Positions 53,023 through 62,563 of a stretch of DNA of 64,000 nucleotides are shown here, piece by piece (position 1 is the stretch's first letter; each line of letters starts with the position of its first letter). The stretch is from [Mycobacterium] vasticus. Its GTDB lineage: Bacteria > Actinomycetota > Actinomycetes > Mycobacteriales > Mycobacteriaceae. The stretch is taken from the NCBI RefSeq assembly GCF_020181595.1, contig NZ_CP084028.1, positions 2,370,398 through 2,434,397 on the forward strand. The letters run 5' to 3'. Under the pieces are notes generated by a model, which worked only from the letters and a program-made list of their open reading frames with translations, ran no database searches and was not told where the DNA came from. The translations under genes and the position numbers were made by a program.

Positions 53023-54702
53023 ATGTCAGTCCGGCGGCACTCGTTGAGCACGTCGATCGCGCATCTGCACGGCGACGAGCGCACCGTCGGCTCCCCGCTC
53101 AATGCCGGTGAACTCATCGGCCTGCGGCGAACCCGGCTGTTGGGCGCGACCGGAACCGTGCTGATGGCGATCGGTGCGCTGGGTGCGGGAGCCCGGCCGG
53201 TGGTGCAGGACCCGACATTCGGGGTGCGACTGTTGAACCTGCCGTCGCGGCTGCAGACGGTGGCGTTGACCATGACGACCACCGGTGCGGTGATGATGAC
53301 CCTGGCGTGGCTGATGCTGGGCCGATTCGCACTCGGGCGGCGCCGGATGTCGCGCAGTCAACTCGATCGCACCCTGCTGCTGTGGATGCTGCCGCTGCTG
53401 GTCGCCCCGCCGATGTACAGCAAGGACGTCTACTCCTACCTGGCGCAGAGCCAGATCTCCCGGCTGGGCCTGGACCCTTACCGGGTGGGTCCGGCACCGG
53501 CGCTGGGCCTGGATCACGTGTTCACCCTGTCGGTGCCCAGCCTCTGGCGCGAGACGCCGGCGCCCTACGGCCCGCTGTTCCTGTGGATCGGCCGGGGCAT
53601 CTCGGCGCTGACCGGGGAGAACATCGTCGGCGCGGTGCTGTGTCACCGAGTGGTGGTGCTGGTCGGTGTCGGGCTGATCGTCTGGGCGGTACCTCGGCTG
53701 GCGGCCCGCTGCGGCGTGGCCGAGGTCAGTGCGCTGTGGCTGGGTGCGGCCAACCCGCTGCTGCTGATGCACCTGGTGGCCGGTATCCACAACGAGGCTC
53801 TGATGCTCGGCCTGATGCTGACCGGCACCGAGTTCGCCATGCGCGGCATTTCCGCGGCCCAACCGCTGCTGCCCGAGTTACGCCGACATCCGGGGGCCTG
53901 GATGCCGCTGGCCGAACTGGTCGCCGGCGCTGTGCTGATCACGATGTCATCCCAGGTCAAACTGCCGTCGCTGCTGGCGCTGGGCTTCGTGACGATGGCG
54001 CTGGGCTGGCGTCTGGGCGGTGATCTGCGGGCGTTTCTGCTCGCCGGCACCGGCATGACCGCTATCGCCGCCGCAATCACCGGCCTGATCGGCTGGGCCA
54101 GCGGGCTGGGCTTCGGCTGGGTCTTCACGCTGGGCACCGCCAACGTGGTGCGCAGCTGGATGTCACCGCCGACGCTGATCGCACTGGGCACCGGCCAGGT
54201 GGGCATTCTGCTGGGCTTGGGCGACCACACCACCGCGGTACTGTCGCTGACCCGTGGGATCGGCGTGTTGATCATCATGGTGGTGGTCCTCTGGCTGCTG
54301 CTGGTGGTGTTCCAGGGGCGGCTGCATCCGGTCGGCGGACTCGGTGTCGCATTGGGCGTCACGGTCCTGTTGTTCCCGGTCGTGCAGCCCTGGTACCTGC
54401 TGTGGGCGATCATCCCGCTGGCCGCCTGGGCCACCCGGCCCAGCTTCCGGGTCGCGGTGATCGCGGTGACGCTGGTGGTGGGCATCTTCGGCCCGACCGC
54501 CAACGGCGACCGCTTCGCCCTGTTCCAGATCGTGGACGCCACCCTGGCCAGCGGTGTCGTGGTGCTGACGCTGATACTGGCGACCCACCGCTGGCTGCCG
54601 TGGCGGCAGATGCCGGCCGAACGCCCCCGCCCTGCCGTCGCCGGCCCCGACCCCACCGCTGATTCCGTCGCGGCCGACGACGCTTACGCTGAGTCCCCGT
54701 GA
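53023..54702 (+). CDS. mptB: GT-C alpha-(1->6)-mannosyltransferase (MptB-like)
   Basis: The protein has 559 residues, with about 13 hydrophobic helices and a cytosolic-rich N-terminus. The GT-C catalytic acidic loop is MYSKDVYSYLAQ (Asp135), followed by the polyprenyl-phosphate sugar transferase pattern with APYGPLFLW and HNEALMLG. MptB extends the mannan core of lipomannan/lipoarabinomannan using polyprenyl-phosphomannose. Counterpart: Rv1459c, in the same order with the next three genes. The stop overlaps the next start as GTGA. Confidence 0.9.
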   Translation: MSVRRHSLSTSIAHLHGDERTVGSPLNAGELIGLRRTRLLGATGTVLMAIGALGAGARPVVQDPTFGVRLLNLPSRLQTVALTMTTTGAVMMTLAWLMLGRFALGRRRMSRSQLDRTLLLWMLPLLVAPPMYSKDVYSYLAQSQISRLGLDPYRVGPAPALGLDHVFTLSVPSLWRETPAPYGPLFLWIGRGISALTGENIVGAVLCHRVVVLVGVGLIVWAVPRLAARCGVAEVSALWLGAANPLLLMHLVAGIHNEALMLGLMLTGTEFAMRGISAAQPLLPELRRHPGAWMPLAELVAGAVLITMSSQVKLPSLLALGFVTMALGWRLGGDLRAFLLAGTGMTAIAAAITGLIGWASGLGFGWVFTLGTANVVRSWMSPPTLIALGTGQVGILLGLGDHTTAVLSLTRGIGVLIIMVVVLWLLLVVFQGRLHPVGGLGVALGVTVLLFPVVQPWYLLWAIIPLAAWATRPSFRVAVIAVTLVVGIFGPTANGDRFALFQIVDATLASGVVVLTLILATHRWLPWRQMPAERPRPAVAGPDPTADSVAADDAYAESP

Positions 54703-55637
54703 GTTCAGCTGTCGCGGTGCGGTTACGCGGAGTGCGCAAGACTTTCGGCGCTGGTCCTTCGGCGACCGAAGCGGTCCGGGACCTTGACCTCGACGTGCAC
54801 ACCGCCGAGGTGTTCGCGTTGCTCGGCCCGAACGGGGCCGGTAAGACGACGACGGTCGAGATGTGCGAGGGCTTCGTGCGTCCCGACGCCGGCACCATCG
54901 AGGTACTCGGCCTGGACCCGGTCGCCGACAACGACCGGCTGCGGGAACGCATCGGGGTGATGCTGCAGGGCGGCGGCGGCTACCCGGCGGCCCGCGCCGG
55001 CGAGATGCTCAAGCTGGTGGCGTCGTACTCGGCGAACCCGTTGGACCCGCAGTGGCTGCTGGACACCCTGGGCCTCACCGACGCCGCCCGCACCACCTAC
55101 CGGCGACTCTCCGGCGGCCAGCAACAGCGCCTGGCCCTGGCCTGCGCGCTGGTCGGGCGTCCCGAGCTGGTGTTCCTCGACGAGCCCACGGCCGGAATGG
55201 ACGCCCACGCCCGGCTGCTGGTGTGGGAGCTGATCGACGCGTTGCGCCGCGACGGCGTGACCGTGGTGCTGACCACCCACCACCTGCGCGAAGCCGAGGA
55301 ACTGGCCGACCGGCTGCTGATCATCGACCACGGCGCCGTGGTGGCCTCCGGCACGCCGGCGGAGCTGACCCGCAGCGGCGCCCAGGGCCAGGTGCGCTTC
55401 AGTGCACCGCCGAAGCTGGAGCTGTCGCTGCTGCTGGCCGCGTTGCCGGAGGGCTACCGGGCCAACGAGATGCTGCCCGGCGAGTATCTGGTGGAGGGCC
55501 CGGTCAACCCGCAGGTACTGGCGACGGTGACGGCGTGGTGCGCTCAACTCGACGTACTGGCCACTGCGCTGCGGGTCGAGCAGCGCAGCCTCGAAGACGT
55601 CTTCTTGGAGCTGACCGGACGGGAGCTGCGCGCATGA
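54699..55637 (+). CDS. ABC transporter ATP-binding subunit
   Basis: The protein has 312 residues from GTG. Walker A GPNGAGKTT, signature LSGGQQQR, Walker B LVFLDEPTAGMD, H-loop TTHHLREAE. The C-terminal 80 residues (RFSAPPKLELSLLLAALPEG) form the accessory domain seen in ABC-2 exporters. It overlaps mptB and the permease gene, so all are one mRNA with ctaA. The exported substrate is unknown. Counterpart: Rv1458c. Confidence 0.93.
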   Translation: MSSAVAVRLRGVRKTFGAGPSATEAVRDLDLDVHTAEVFALLGPNGAGKTTTVEMCEGFVRPDAGTIEVLGLDPVADNDRLRERIGVMLQGGGGYPAARAGEMLKLVASYSANPLDPQWLLDTLGLTDAARTTYRRLSGGQQQRLALACALVGRPELVFLDEPTAGMDAHARLLVWELIDALRRDGVTVVLTTHHLREAEELADRLLIIDHGAVVASGTPAELTRSGAQGQVRFSAPPKLELSLLLAALPEGYRANEMLPGEYLVEGPVNPQVLATVTAWCAQLDVLATALRVEQRSLEDVFLELTGRELRA

Positions 55638-56425
55638 CCACAGCCGATCAGTCCTTCCCGCCCGGGACCTTCACCCCCGACCCGCGGCCCAGCCGGGTGC
55701 CGGCCATGTTGGCCGCGCAGTACCGGCTGGAGTTGACGCTACTGCTGCGCAACGGCGAACAGCTGCTGCTGACGATGTTCATCCCGATCACCCTGCTGAT
55801 CGGTTTGTCGGTGCTGCCGCTGGGTCCCTTCGGTGATGGCTCCGCCGAGCGCGCCACGACGCTGCTGCCGGTGATCATGTCGCTGGCGGTGATCGCCACC
55901 GCGTTCACCGGCCAGGCCATCGCCGTGGCATTCGACCGCCGCTACGGCGCACTCAAACGCTTGGGCGCCACCGCATTACCGGTGTGGGGTGTGATCACCG
56001 GCAAGTCGCTGTCGGTGGCGACGGTGGTGGTGCTGCAGTCGATTGTGCTCGGGGCCATCGGCGCCGCGCTGGGCTGGCGGCCCACGCTGGCCGGGCTGGG
56101 GTTGGGGGCGTTCGCGATCGCACTGGGCACGGTCTGCTTCGCGGCCTTGGGACTGCTGCTCGGCGGCAGCCTGCGGGCCGAGATCGTGCTGGCCATCGCC
56201 AACCTGCTGTGGTTCGTGTTCGGCGGATTGTCCGCGCTGACGGTGGAGAACGAGCTGGTGCCCGACGCGGCGCGCTGGCTGGCCCGGCTGACACCTGCGG
56301 GTGCGCTGACCGAGTCGCTGGCCCAGGCGCTGGCCTGCTCGGTCGACTGGTTCGGCTTCGCGGTGCTGGCGGTGTGGGGCGCACTGGCCGGGATCGCCGC
56401 GGTTCGCTGGTTCCGGTTCAGCTGA
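55634..56425 (+). CDS. ABC-2 type permease
   Basis: The protein has 263 residues from ATG 55634, overlapping the ATPase stop as ATGA. Six hydrophobic helices (LLLTMFIPITLLIGLSVLPL; LPVIMSLAVIATAFTGQAI; VVVLQSIVLGAIGAALG; GLGLGAFAIALGTVCFAALG; IVLAIANLLWFVFGGLSAL; FGFAVLAVWGALAGIAAV) give the ABC-2 topology. It forms an exporter with the preceding ATPase. Counterpart: Rv1457c. Substrate unknown; linkage with ctaA suggests a tie to heme or cytochrome oxidase supply, but this is inference. Confidence 0.92.
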   Translation: MTTADQSFPPGTFTPDPRPSRVPAMLAAQYRLELTLLLRNGEQLLLTMFIPITLLIGLSVLPLGPFGDGSAERATTLLPVIMSLAVIATAFTGQAIAVAFDRRYGALKRLGATALPVWGVITGKSLSVATVVVLQSIVLGAIGAALGWRPTLAGLGLGAFAIALGTVCFAALGLLLGGSLRAEIVLAIANLLWFVFGGLSALTVENELVPDAARWLARLTPAGALTESLAQALACSVDWFGFAVLAVWGALAGIAAVRWFRFS

Positions 56426-56426
56426 G

Positions 56427-57368
56427 ATGAAGCGACTGATCGGCCTGCTGCCGGAACCGAGCCTGCGCACCCAGCGTCTGCTGGCCGCCGCGGTGGTGTT
56501 CACCCAGGGATTCATCTCGGTCACCGGTGCGATCGTCCGGGTGACCGCTTCGGGGCTGGGCTGTCCGACCTGGCCGCAGTGCTTCCCGGGCAGTTATGTC
56601 CCGGTGGCGGTCTCCGAGGTGCCGCGGATTCATCAGGCCATCGAGTTCGGCAACCGGATGGTCACCTTCGCAGTCGTCATCACTTCGGCGCTGGCGGTAC
56701 TGGCGGTGATCCGGGCGGGACGACGGACCGAGGTGCTGACCTACGCGTGGCTGATGCCGGCCTCCACGGTGGTGCAGGCGGTGATCGGCGGTATCACCGT
56801 GCGCACCGGGCTGGCGTGGTGGACGGTGGCCGTTCACCTGCTGGTGTCGATGCTGATGGTGTGGCTGGCGGTGCTGTTCTACGTCAAGGTCGGCGAGCCC
56901 GACGCCGGCGCCGTGGTGCGTGAGGTGGTTCCGGCGCCGTTGCGCCTGCTGACCGCGTTGTGTGCGGCGACGCTGGCCGCCGTGCTCGTCAGCGGCACCC
57001 TGGTGACCGGAGCGGGGCCGCACGCCGGGGACAAGAGCGCGACCCGCACGGTGGCGCGGCTCAAGGTCGAGGTGGCCACCCTGGCCCACGTGCACGAGTC
57101 GCTGCTGATCGGTTTCCTCGGCCTGCTGGTGGGGCTGACGTTCGGGTTGCTGGCGGTGCGCGCGGGCAGGCCGGCGCTTCGCCGGCTGACGACGGTGATC
57201 ATCTTGGCGTTCGCGCAGGGGCTGATCGGTGTCGTTCAGTACTTCACCGGGGTGCCCGCTGTGCTGGTGACGTTGCATGTCGCCGGCGCGGTACTGGTCA
57301 CCGGGGCGACCGCGGCGCTATGGGCGTCGCTGCGCGAGCGGACCCAACCCGAGCCGATTCAGCGCTGA
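56427..57368 (+). CDS. ctaA: Heme A synthase CtaA
   Basis: The protein has 313 residues, eight hydrophobic helices. The four heme-ligand histidines are at expected places: HQAIEFGNRMV, AVHLLVSML, HVHESLLIGFLG and TLHVAGAVLVTG. It oxidises heme O to heme A for the aa3 oxidase, following CtaB (63.5 kb). It is last in the mptB-ABC-ctaA unit, two bases after the permease. Its 3' end overlaps the next gene, on the other strand, by 51 bases. Counterpart: Rv1456c. Confidence 0.93.
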   Translation: MKRLIGLLPEPSLRTQRLLAAAVVFTQGFISVTGAIVRVTASGLGCPTWPQCFPGSYVPVAVSEVPRIHQAIEFGNRMVTFAVVITSALAVLAVIRAGRRTEVLTYAWLMPASTVVQAVIGGITVRTGLAWWTVAVHLLVSMLMVWLAVLFYVKVGEPDAGAVVREVVPAPLRLLTALCAATLAAVLVSGTLVTGAGPHAGDKSATRTVARLKVEVATLAHVHESLLIGFLGLLVGLTFGLLAVRAGRPALRRLTTVIILAFAQGLIGVVQYFTGVPAVLVTLHVAGAVLVTGATAALWASLRERTQPEPIQR

Positions 57369-58019
57369 CTCCACCGCCAGCGTGAAGCGCCGCTGCGCGC
57401 CGTTGCGGTCGACCGGACTCATGTGACGCCAGCCCAGCTGCGGCGCGATCAGATCCAGGCTCACCAATCGGGCGTCTGACGGCGGTCCGATCACATCGGC
57501 CCGGGCGTACAGCAGCTCGTCGATGCGGATGCTGAGCCGTTCCGCGGCCGCCCGCAGCGCCGAGCGGCCCAGGTCCCACATCTCGAAGTCGGGGTCGACG
57601 GCGTGCCCCGTCCGGAACGCATGCGACTGCCCGCTGCCGAAGAACACCAGTGCGATGGGATCTTCCCGCGACTGTCCCCGCATCGTGGGCACCCCGGCGT
57701 ATTCCAGATCCCGCAGGTAGCGTTCCTCGGCGTTCCAGGCGATGACGTCGGGGTCGTTGAGCAACGCGGGCACCCGCCTCGTCCAGGCCAGGAATTCGGC
57801 TTTGCGGTCCAACACATCGTGGGTCGCCCGCAGGATCACCAGATCCGCCGCCAGGGCGTCTGGATCATCCCAGGACAGCGAACGCGCCTGCAGGCCGCGG
57901 CGCCGCAGCGACTCCACCAGAGCCACATCGTCAACCCGGCCACCGCTCTCGCCCGGTGCCAGCGGATCCCCGGCCAAGACGATGCGCGGATGGAAGATGT
58001 CGGGCCGGGCCAACTTCAT
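57318..58019 (-). CDS. ATP-grasp-like conserved protein (Rv1455-like)
   Basis: The protein has 233 residues from ATG 58017-58019 with AGG before it; an upstream ATG at 58050-58052 overlaps the start of qor and is less likely. It shows an N-terminal (VALVESLRRRGLQARSLSWD; LAADLVILRATHDVLDRKAE) pattern of ATP-grasp ligases and later DLEYAGVPTMRG, but I see no full ATP-binding or metal motif, so it may be a truncated or divergent member. Order between qor and ctaA matches Rv1455. Function unknown. Confidence 0.75.
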   Translation of the reverse strand: MKLARPDIFHPRIVLAGDPLAPGESGGRVDDVALVESLRRRGLQARSLSWDDPDALAADLVILRATHDVLDRKAEFLAWTRRVPALLNDPDVIAWNAEERYLRDLEYAGVPTMRGQSREDPIALVFFGSGQSHAFRTGHAVDPDFEMWDLGRSALRAAAERLSIRIDELLYARADVIGPPSDARLVSLDLIAPQLGWRHMSPVDRNGAQRRFTLAVESALNRLGLGPLAQRRP

Positions 58020-58050
58020 GCAGACCTCACGTTCGGAGATGATAGTCACC

Positions 58051-59034
58051 ATGCACGCCGTCGAAGTCGCGAAAACCGGTGGACCCGAAGTCCTGAGCTA
58101 TGTCAAGCGCCCGAAGCCGGCCCCCGCCGCCGGCCAGGTGCTGATCCACGCCGACGCGGTCGGGGTCAACTTCATCGACACCTACTTCCGCTCCGGCACC
58201 TATCCGGCCGCGTTGCCGTTCGTGGTCGGCAACGAAGTGGCGGGCACCGTCGCCGAAGTCGGCGCCGGTGTGACGGGATTGAACGTGGGTGACCGGGTGG
58301 CCAGTGCCTCGGCGACCGGCGCCTACGCGCAGTACAGCACCGCGCCGGCGGCCCTGACCGCCCCCATCCCCGCCGGTATCGACGCGGGCGTGGCGGCGGC
58401 CGCCCTGCTCAAAGGGCTGACTGCGCATTATCTGATCAAGTCGGTGTACCCGGTGCAACCCGGCGATGCCGTCCTGCTGCATGCCGGGGCCGGCGGCGTC
58501 GGGCTGATCCTGACCCAGTGGGCCACCGCTCTGGGCGCTCGGGTGATCACCACGGCATCGACCCCGGCCAAGGCCGAACTGTGCCGGCAGGCCGGTGCCG
58601 TCGAAGTACTCGACTATCCCGGCCCGACGGACTCCGACGCCGCCACGTTCGGCGCCCGCATCAAGGAGCTGACCGGAGGTGGCGTGGCCGCGGTGTACGA
58701 CGGGGTGGGTGCGACGACGTTCGGCGCCAGCCTGGCCAGCCTCGCGGTGCGGGGCACGCTGGCGCTGTTCGGTGCCGCCAGCGGGCCGGTGCCCCCAGTG
58801 GATCCACAGCGCCTCAACGCGGCCGGTTCGGTGTACCTGACGCGGCCCAACCTGGCGCATTTCACCCGCACTGCGGAGGAATTCTCTTGGCGCGCAGGAG
58901 AATTGTTCGATGCGATCGCCACCGGGACGATCGGGGTGACGGTGAGCGGGCGTTACCCGCTGGCGCAGGCTGCCGACGCCCACCGGGATCTGCAGGCCCG
59001 CAAGACGACCGGCTCGATCGTATTGTTGCCCTAA
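58051..59034 (+). CDS. qor: NADPH:quinone oxidoreductase (Qor, MDR family)
   Basis: The protein has 327 residues from ATG 58051. MDR zinc-less quinone-reductase features: GVNFIDTYFRSGTYPAALPF, GNEVAGTVAEVG, nucleotide loop HAGAGGVGLILTQWA, and the ASTPAKAELCRQAGA segment. It reduces quinones with NADPH. Only 31 bases separate its start from that of the divergent ATP-grasp-like gene. The stop overlaps the PPE gene by four bases. Counterpart: Rv1454c. Confidence 0.93.
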   Translation: MHAVEVAKTGGPEVLSYVKRPKPAPAAGQVLIHADAVGVNFIDTYFRSGTYPAALPFVVGNEVAGTVAEVGAGVTGLNVGDRVASASATGAYAQYSTAPAALTAPIPAGIDAGVAAAALLKGLTAHYLIKSVYPVQPGDAVLLHAGAGGVGLILTQWATALGARVITTASTPAKAELCRQAGAVEVLDYPGPTDSDAATFGARIKELTGGGVAAVYDGVGATTFGASLASLAVRGTLALFGAASGPVPPVDPQRLNAAGSVYLTRPNLAHFTRTAEEFSWRAGELFDAIATGTIGVTVSGRYPLAQAADAHRDLQARKTTGSIVLLP

Positions 59035-60668
59035 GGGTTTCCGCCGGAATCCATACCGCCCCAGCTCTCGGGCAGCAGCGGCAGCCGGGCAACACCGTCG
59101 AACGTGCCGGCCAGCCGGGTCAGCCCGGCGGCCCGGCCGCGGGAGGCGGGCGCGGCGTCGGAGCGCCCGAGTTCTCCGGCGCCGCGTTCGGATACCGATG
59201 TCGGCTCCTCCCAGTCCGGCGAAACCCGCACCCTCAGATCCATCGCGGCGTCACCGTGCCCGAGTCGGGTCTTGCGGCGCCGGAGGCGTTTGGCCCGGCG
59301 CGCCGCTGCTGCCGCGGCCGCCGAGGCAGCCTCCGGGGTGGGCGATTTCTTCTTGGCGCTGTCCGCGGCGGCGGCGTGGGCGCCGAGCCCTGAGCCGAAG
59401 TCGATTCCGGGTCCGCCCCCGACGAGGTAGGGAAAGACCGGCAGGCCCGCGGACACGGCCGGCGGCGGCGCGGGCGCGGGAGGCCCCGGGGCCGCGCCGG
59501 CGGGAACGGCGGCCGGCGGCGGGGCGGGCGGAGGCGGTGCCGTCGCCACCGCCGAGCCGACGGCGAGCGCCGGGACGTCCGCGAGGACGGGCGGGGTCAG
59601 CGGGCCCACCGGAGCAGCGGCAACGGCGCCCGGCAACGGCCCGGTCAGCCCGGCCAGGCCGGCGAGGCCACCCAGGCCACCGGCCGGTGCCACCACGGCA
59701 CCCGCCGCGGCGGCGATCAGCGCCGGGGACTGACTGATTGTGGTCGCCAGCTGGGCTATGTGGGTGGGCCAGTCGAACAGCGCCAGGGCTGCGATGTACT
59801 GCAGCGCCGGAATGATCTGACTCGGGTTCTGGGCAATGTTCAGGAAGTCCTCGAACAGTTCCAGTGAGCGCGCGAGGTACCAGATCGGTTGGGCGGCATT
59901 GGAATAGTAGTCGTAGACCTGACCGTTGAGAGTGCCGGCTGCTGGATTCCAATTGATCCCGAGGTTCTGCAGGAAGTGCGACACGGCGGTGGTCAGCGCG
60001 TTGGAGATCATCGGGTCGTGAGCGGTCACGCCGTCTTGGATGCCAAGGCTTTTCAGGATCGGATCGAGGAATTCGAGCAGACCCTGTAGCGGATTGCCCG
60101 ACGACGGCGATTGCGATGAGGCCGCGGCGGACTTCTGGATCGGGACCGTCGCGGCGACAGCAGGGGTCGCTGCCGCGCAGACTTCGCAGACCCCCTGGTA
60201 GGTCGCCATCGTGGTGGCGGCCTGCACCCACATCCGGAAGTAGTCGGCTTCATTGAGCGCGATCGGGATGGTGTTGATCCCGAAGAAGTTGGTCGCCACC
60301 AACACTCCGTGGGTGGCGTGGTTGGCGGCCAGCTCCGCCAACGTCGGCATGGTGGCGAGCGCGGTGACATAGGCGGCTGCCGCCTCTTCCTGCGCCGCCG
60401 CCATCCGGGCGCTGTCTGCGCCGGCCTGGTTCAACCACGCCAGATACGGCTGGTGCGCTGCTTGGTATTGCTCACCGGCCGCGCCCTGCCAGAACCCGGC
60501 CGACACCAATGTCACCAGGGCGGCCAGTTCCTCGGCGACGGTGGCGTACTCCGCGCTGAGCGCCGACCACGCCGCCGCCGCCGCGAAGAGCGGACCGGGG
60601 CCCGGCCCGGCGCCGAGCAATGCCGAATGCACCTCCGGTGGCGACGCCATCCACAACATCTCGAACAC
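59031..60668 (-). CDS. PPE protein, PPW subfamily (downstream copy)
   Basis: The protein has 545 residues from GTG 60666-60668; ATGs at codons 4 and 7 are possible. It has the N-terminal PPE domain ([52 protein letters not shown]), a Pro/Ala/Gly linker, a basic patch (RRAKRLRRRKTR) and the PPW C-terminus with PLLPESW. Such proteins are type VII secretion substrates at the envelope. It follows its paralogue by 51 bases and no PE gene is near. From memory the N-terminus is like PPE3. Confidence 0.9.
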   Translation of the reverse strand: MFEMLWMASPPEVHSALLGAGPGPGPLFAAAAAWSALSAEYATVAEELAALVTLVSAGFWQGAAGEQYQAAHQPYLAWLNQAGADSARMAAAQEEAAAAYVTALATMPTLAELAANHATHGVLVATNFFGINTIPIALNEADYFRMWVQAATTMATYQGVCEVCAAATPAVAATVPIQKSAAASSQSPSSGNPLQGLLEFLDPILKSLGIQDGVTAHDPMISNALTTAVSHFLQNLGINWNPAAGTLNGQVYDYYSNAAQPIWYLARSLELFEDFLNIAQNPSQIIPALQYIAALALFDWPTHIAQLATTISQSPALIAAAAGAVVAPAGGLGGLAGLAGLTGPLPGAVAAAPVGPLTPPVLADVPALAVGSAVATAPPPPAPPPAAVPAGAAPGPPAPAPPPAVSAGLPVFPYLVGGGPGIDFGSGLGAHAAAADSAKKKSPTPEAASAAAAAAARRAKRLRRRKTRLGHGDAAMDLRVRVSPDWEEPTSVSERGAGELGRSDAAPASRGRAAGLTRLAGTFDGVARLPLLPESWGGMDSGGNP

Positions 60669-60676
60669 AATAATTC

Positions 60677-60693
60677 ATAGTCTCGAAGACTAT
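60677..60693. other. Inverted repeat between the two PPE genes
   Basis: ATAGTCT, CGA, AGACTAT form a 7-bp stem with a three-base loop in the 51-base gap between the paralogues, nine bases upstream of the second GTG. It may be a processing or attenuation hairpin. No function is shown. Confidence 0.4.
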
Positions 60694-60719
60694 TGTTCGG
60701 TTACCCGAACTCCGTGTCG

Positions 60720-62384
60720 TCAGTTGCCTTCGGGCTCCCGGCGCTGCCAGGTGCCGGGGAGTAACGGCATCCGGGGTCCGTCGTCATAGGTACCGCCGGT
60801 CGACACCGTCAATCCCGTGGCCGGCGCGTCCTCGCGGGTCGAGCTCCCGGTGATCCCACCCAGCTGAGCACCCCGCGCTGACGCCGTCACCGGCTGTTCG
60901 GGTTCGCCCCCCGCATCGGCCCAATCCGGCTTCAGCTCGACGGTGAGGTCCATGACTCCGTCGCCGGACCGGTGCTTCGTGACGCGCCGACGGCGACGGG
61001 CCAGTCGTTGCTCCCGTCCGGCCTCGGCCGCTGCGGCAGCCGCAGCCGAACCGCGCGGCTCAGCAGACTTGCGCGACGCACCCGCCCTGGTAGTCATGCC
61101 CGAACCGGTTCCGATACCCGGCGGGCCGAGCAGATAGGGCAGGAAGGAGGCCGAGGCGACCGAGCCCGCCCCGACCGGAGGCGCCGGAGGCGGCGGGCCG
61201 CCGACTCCACCGGCGGCCGGCACCGGGGCCGGCGCGGGTGCAGGGGCCGGTGCGGGCGGAACCGCAGGTGTCGTCGAGGCCGAGAACGCCGGCAGAAGAT
61301 CCGGCACCGCCACGATCGGTACCGTCGCGGGCGCCGGTGGGGGCAGCGCGGCCAGGCCCGCCAATCCCGCCAGGCCGCCCGCGGCCCCCAACGGTGCGAC
61401 GGCCGGGACGGCCAGCGCGGCGATCAGGGCGGGGTTCTCCGCCAGGAATTGGGCCACCTCAAGAATGTGGGTCGGGAAGTCGAACAACTGCCAGCTGATG
61501 AACCATTGGATGGCCTGCACCGGGTTCTGGGCGAGCAGCTGGCCGAAGTATTGGAAGTCCTCCAGCAGTTCCAGCGCCCGTGCGACCCAAAAGCTCAGTT
61601 GCGCCGGATTGATGTAGTAGTCGTAGTCGAATCCGTTGAGGGTGCCTCCCGATGGGTTCCAGTTGTACCCGAAGTTCTGCAGGATCTGTGCGAGGTATTG
61701 GTCGAACCCGTTGGAGATCGTCGGATCGTGGGCGAGCTGGCTGTTGCCGATCCCCAGCTTCTGCAACTCGTCCACCAGCCACTGCGGAAGACCCAGCGGG
61801 TTCTCGTCGTCGTCGGCCGACTGCGCCTGTGTCGCATCTGTTTTCACGATCTGCGGCGCCGGGACGGTCTGGGGAGCCGAGGCGACGGCGCTGCCCGCAA
61901 CGGCCTGGTATGTGCCCATGACGGTAGCGGCCTGCACCCACATCCGGCCGTAGTCGGCCTCGTTGAGCGCGATCGGAATGGTGTTGACTCCGAAGAAGTT
62001 CGTCGCCACCAGCACCCCGTGGGTGGCGTGGTTGGCCGCCAGCTCGGCCATCGTCGGCATCGCCGCCAGCGCACCGACATAGGACCCGGCAGCCGTCTCG
62101 AGCTGGACCGCCGACGCAGCGCTGTCCGCGGAGGCCTGACTCAGCCACGCCAGATACGGGGCATGGGCGGCCACATACGATTCGGCGCTGGGCCCCTGGT
62201 ACGCCCCGGACTGCACCGTCCCCAACACCGCGGTCAGTTCGTCGGCCACCGCGGTGTACTCGTTGCTCAGCAGCGACCACGCCGCCGCCGAGGCCAGCAG
62301 TGGGCCGGGCCCGGACCCGGAGCTCAACAATGCCGAATGCACCTCCGGCGGCGACGCCATCCAGATCGGCGCAGCTGCGGTCAC
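60720..62384 (-). CDS. PPE protein, PPW subfamily (upstream copy)
   Basis: The protein has 554 residues from GTG 62382-62384, seven codons before the usual [12 protein letters not shown]; the frame is open to 62447, but that would put the Zur-like site inside the gene. PPE domain ([60 protein letters not shown]), central Ala/Pro/Gly region, basic patch ([13 protein letters not shown]) and the PPW tail with PLLPGTW. First gene of a PPE pair, paralogous over most of its length to the next. Confidence 0.9.
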   Translation of the reverse strand: MTAAAPIWMASPPEVHSALLSSGSGPGPLLASAAAWSLLSNEYTAVADELTAVLGTVQSGAYQGPSAESYVAAHAPYLAWLSQASADSAASAVQLETAAGSYVGALAAMPTMAELAANHATHGVLVATNFFGVNTIPIALNEADYGRMWVQAATVMGTYQAVAGSAVASAPQTVPAPQIVKTDATQAQSADDDENPLGLPQWLVDELQKLGIGNSQLAHDPTISNGFDQYLAQILQNFGYNWNPSGGTLNGFDYDYYINPAQLSFWVARALELLEDFQYFGQLLAQNPVQAIQWFISWQLFDFPTHILEVAQFLAENPALIAALAVPAVAPLGAAGGLAGLAGLAALPPPAPATVPIVAVPDLLPAFSASTTPAVPPAPAPAPAPAPVPAAGGVGGPPPPAPPVGAGSVASASFLPYLLGPPGIGTGSGMTTRAGASRKSAEPRGSAAAAAAAEAGREQRLARRRRRVTKHRSGDGVMDLTVELKPDWADAGGEPEQPVTASARGAQLGGITGSSTREDAPATGLTVSTGGTYDDGPRMPLLPGTWQRREPEGN

Positions 62385-62406
62385 CGCCGGCCACCCGATG
62401 AATTGT

Positions 62407-62421
62407 TGAACATGATTTTCA
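62407..62421. promoter_or_regulatory. Candidate Zur (FurB) box upstream of the PPE pair
   Basis: TGAACATGATTTTCA matches the 7-1-7 Zur palindrome TGAAAATGATTTTCA, as I recall it for actinobacteria, at 14 of 15 positions. It lies 23 bases upstream of the GTG of the first PPE gene. In M. tuberculosis the Zur regulon includes PPE3 and the esx-3 locus. The rest of the 179-base gap to ctaB holds no gene. Confidence 0.6.
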
Positions 62422-62563
62422 TTATCGCCAAATTCAATACCGGCCACGCCGTCCGCACAAGGCGCTGCGCCCTCGTGTTACCTGCGCTACTGCTGTGTCA
62501 TCAATGGACGGGCTGAAACAAGCATTCACATGCCGATTCGGCAAGTAGGGCTTAGACCAACGG

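Noticed and set aside
62385..62447. Upstream start of the first PPE gene
   Set aside because: The extra 21 residues are unlike PPE N-termini and would place the Zur-like palindrome inside the gene.
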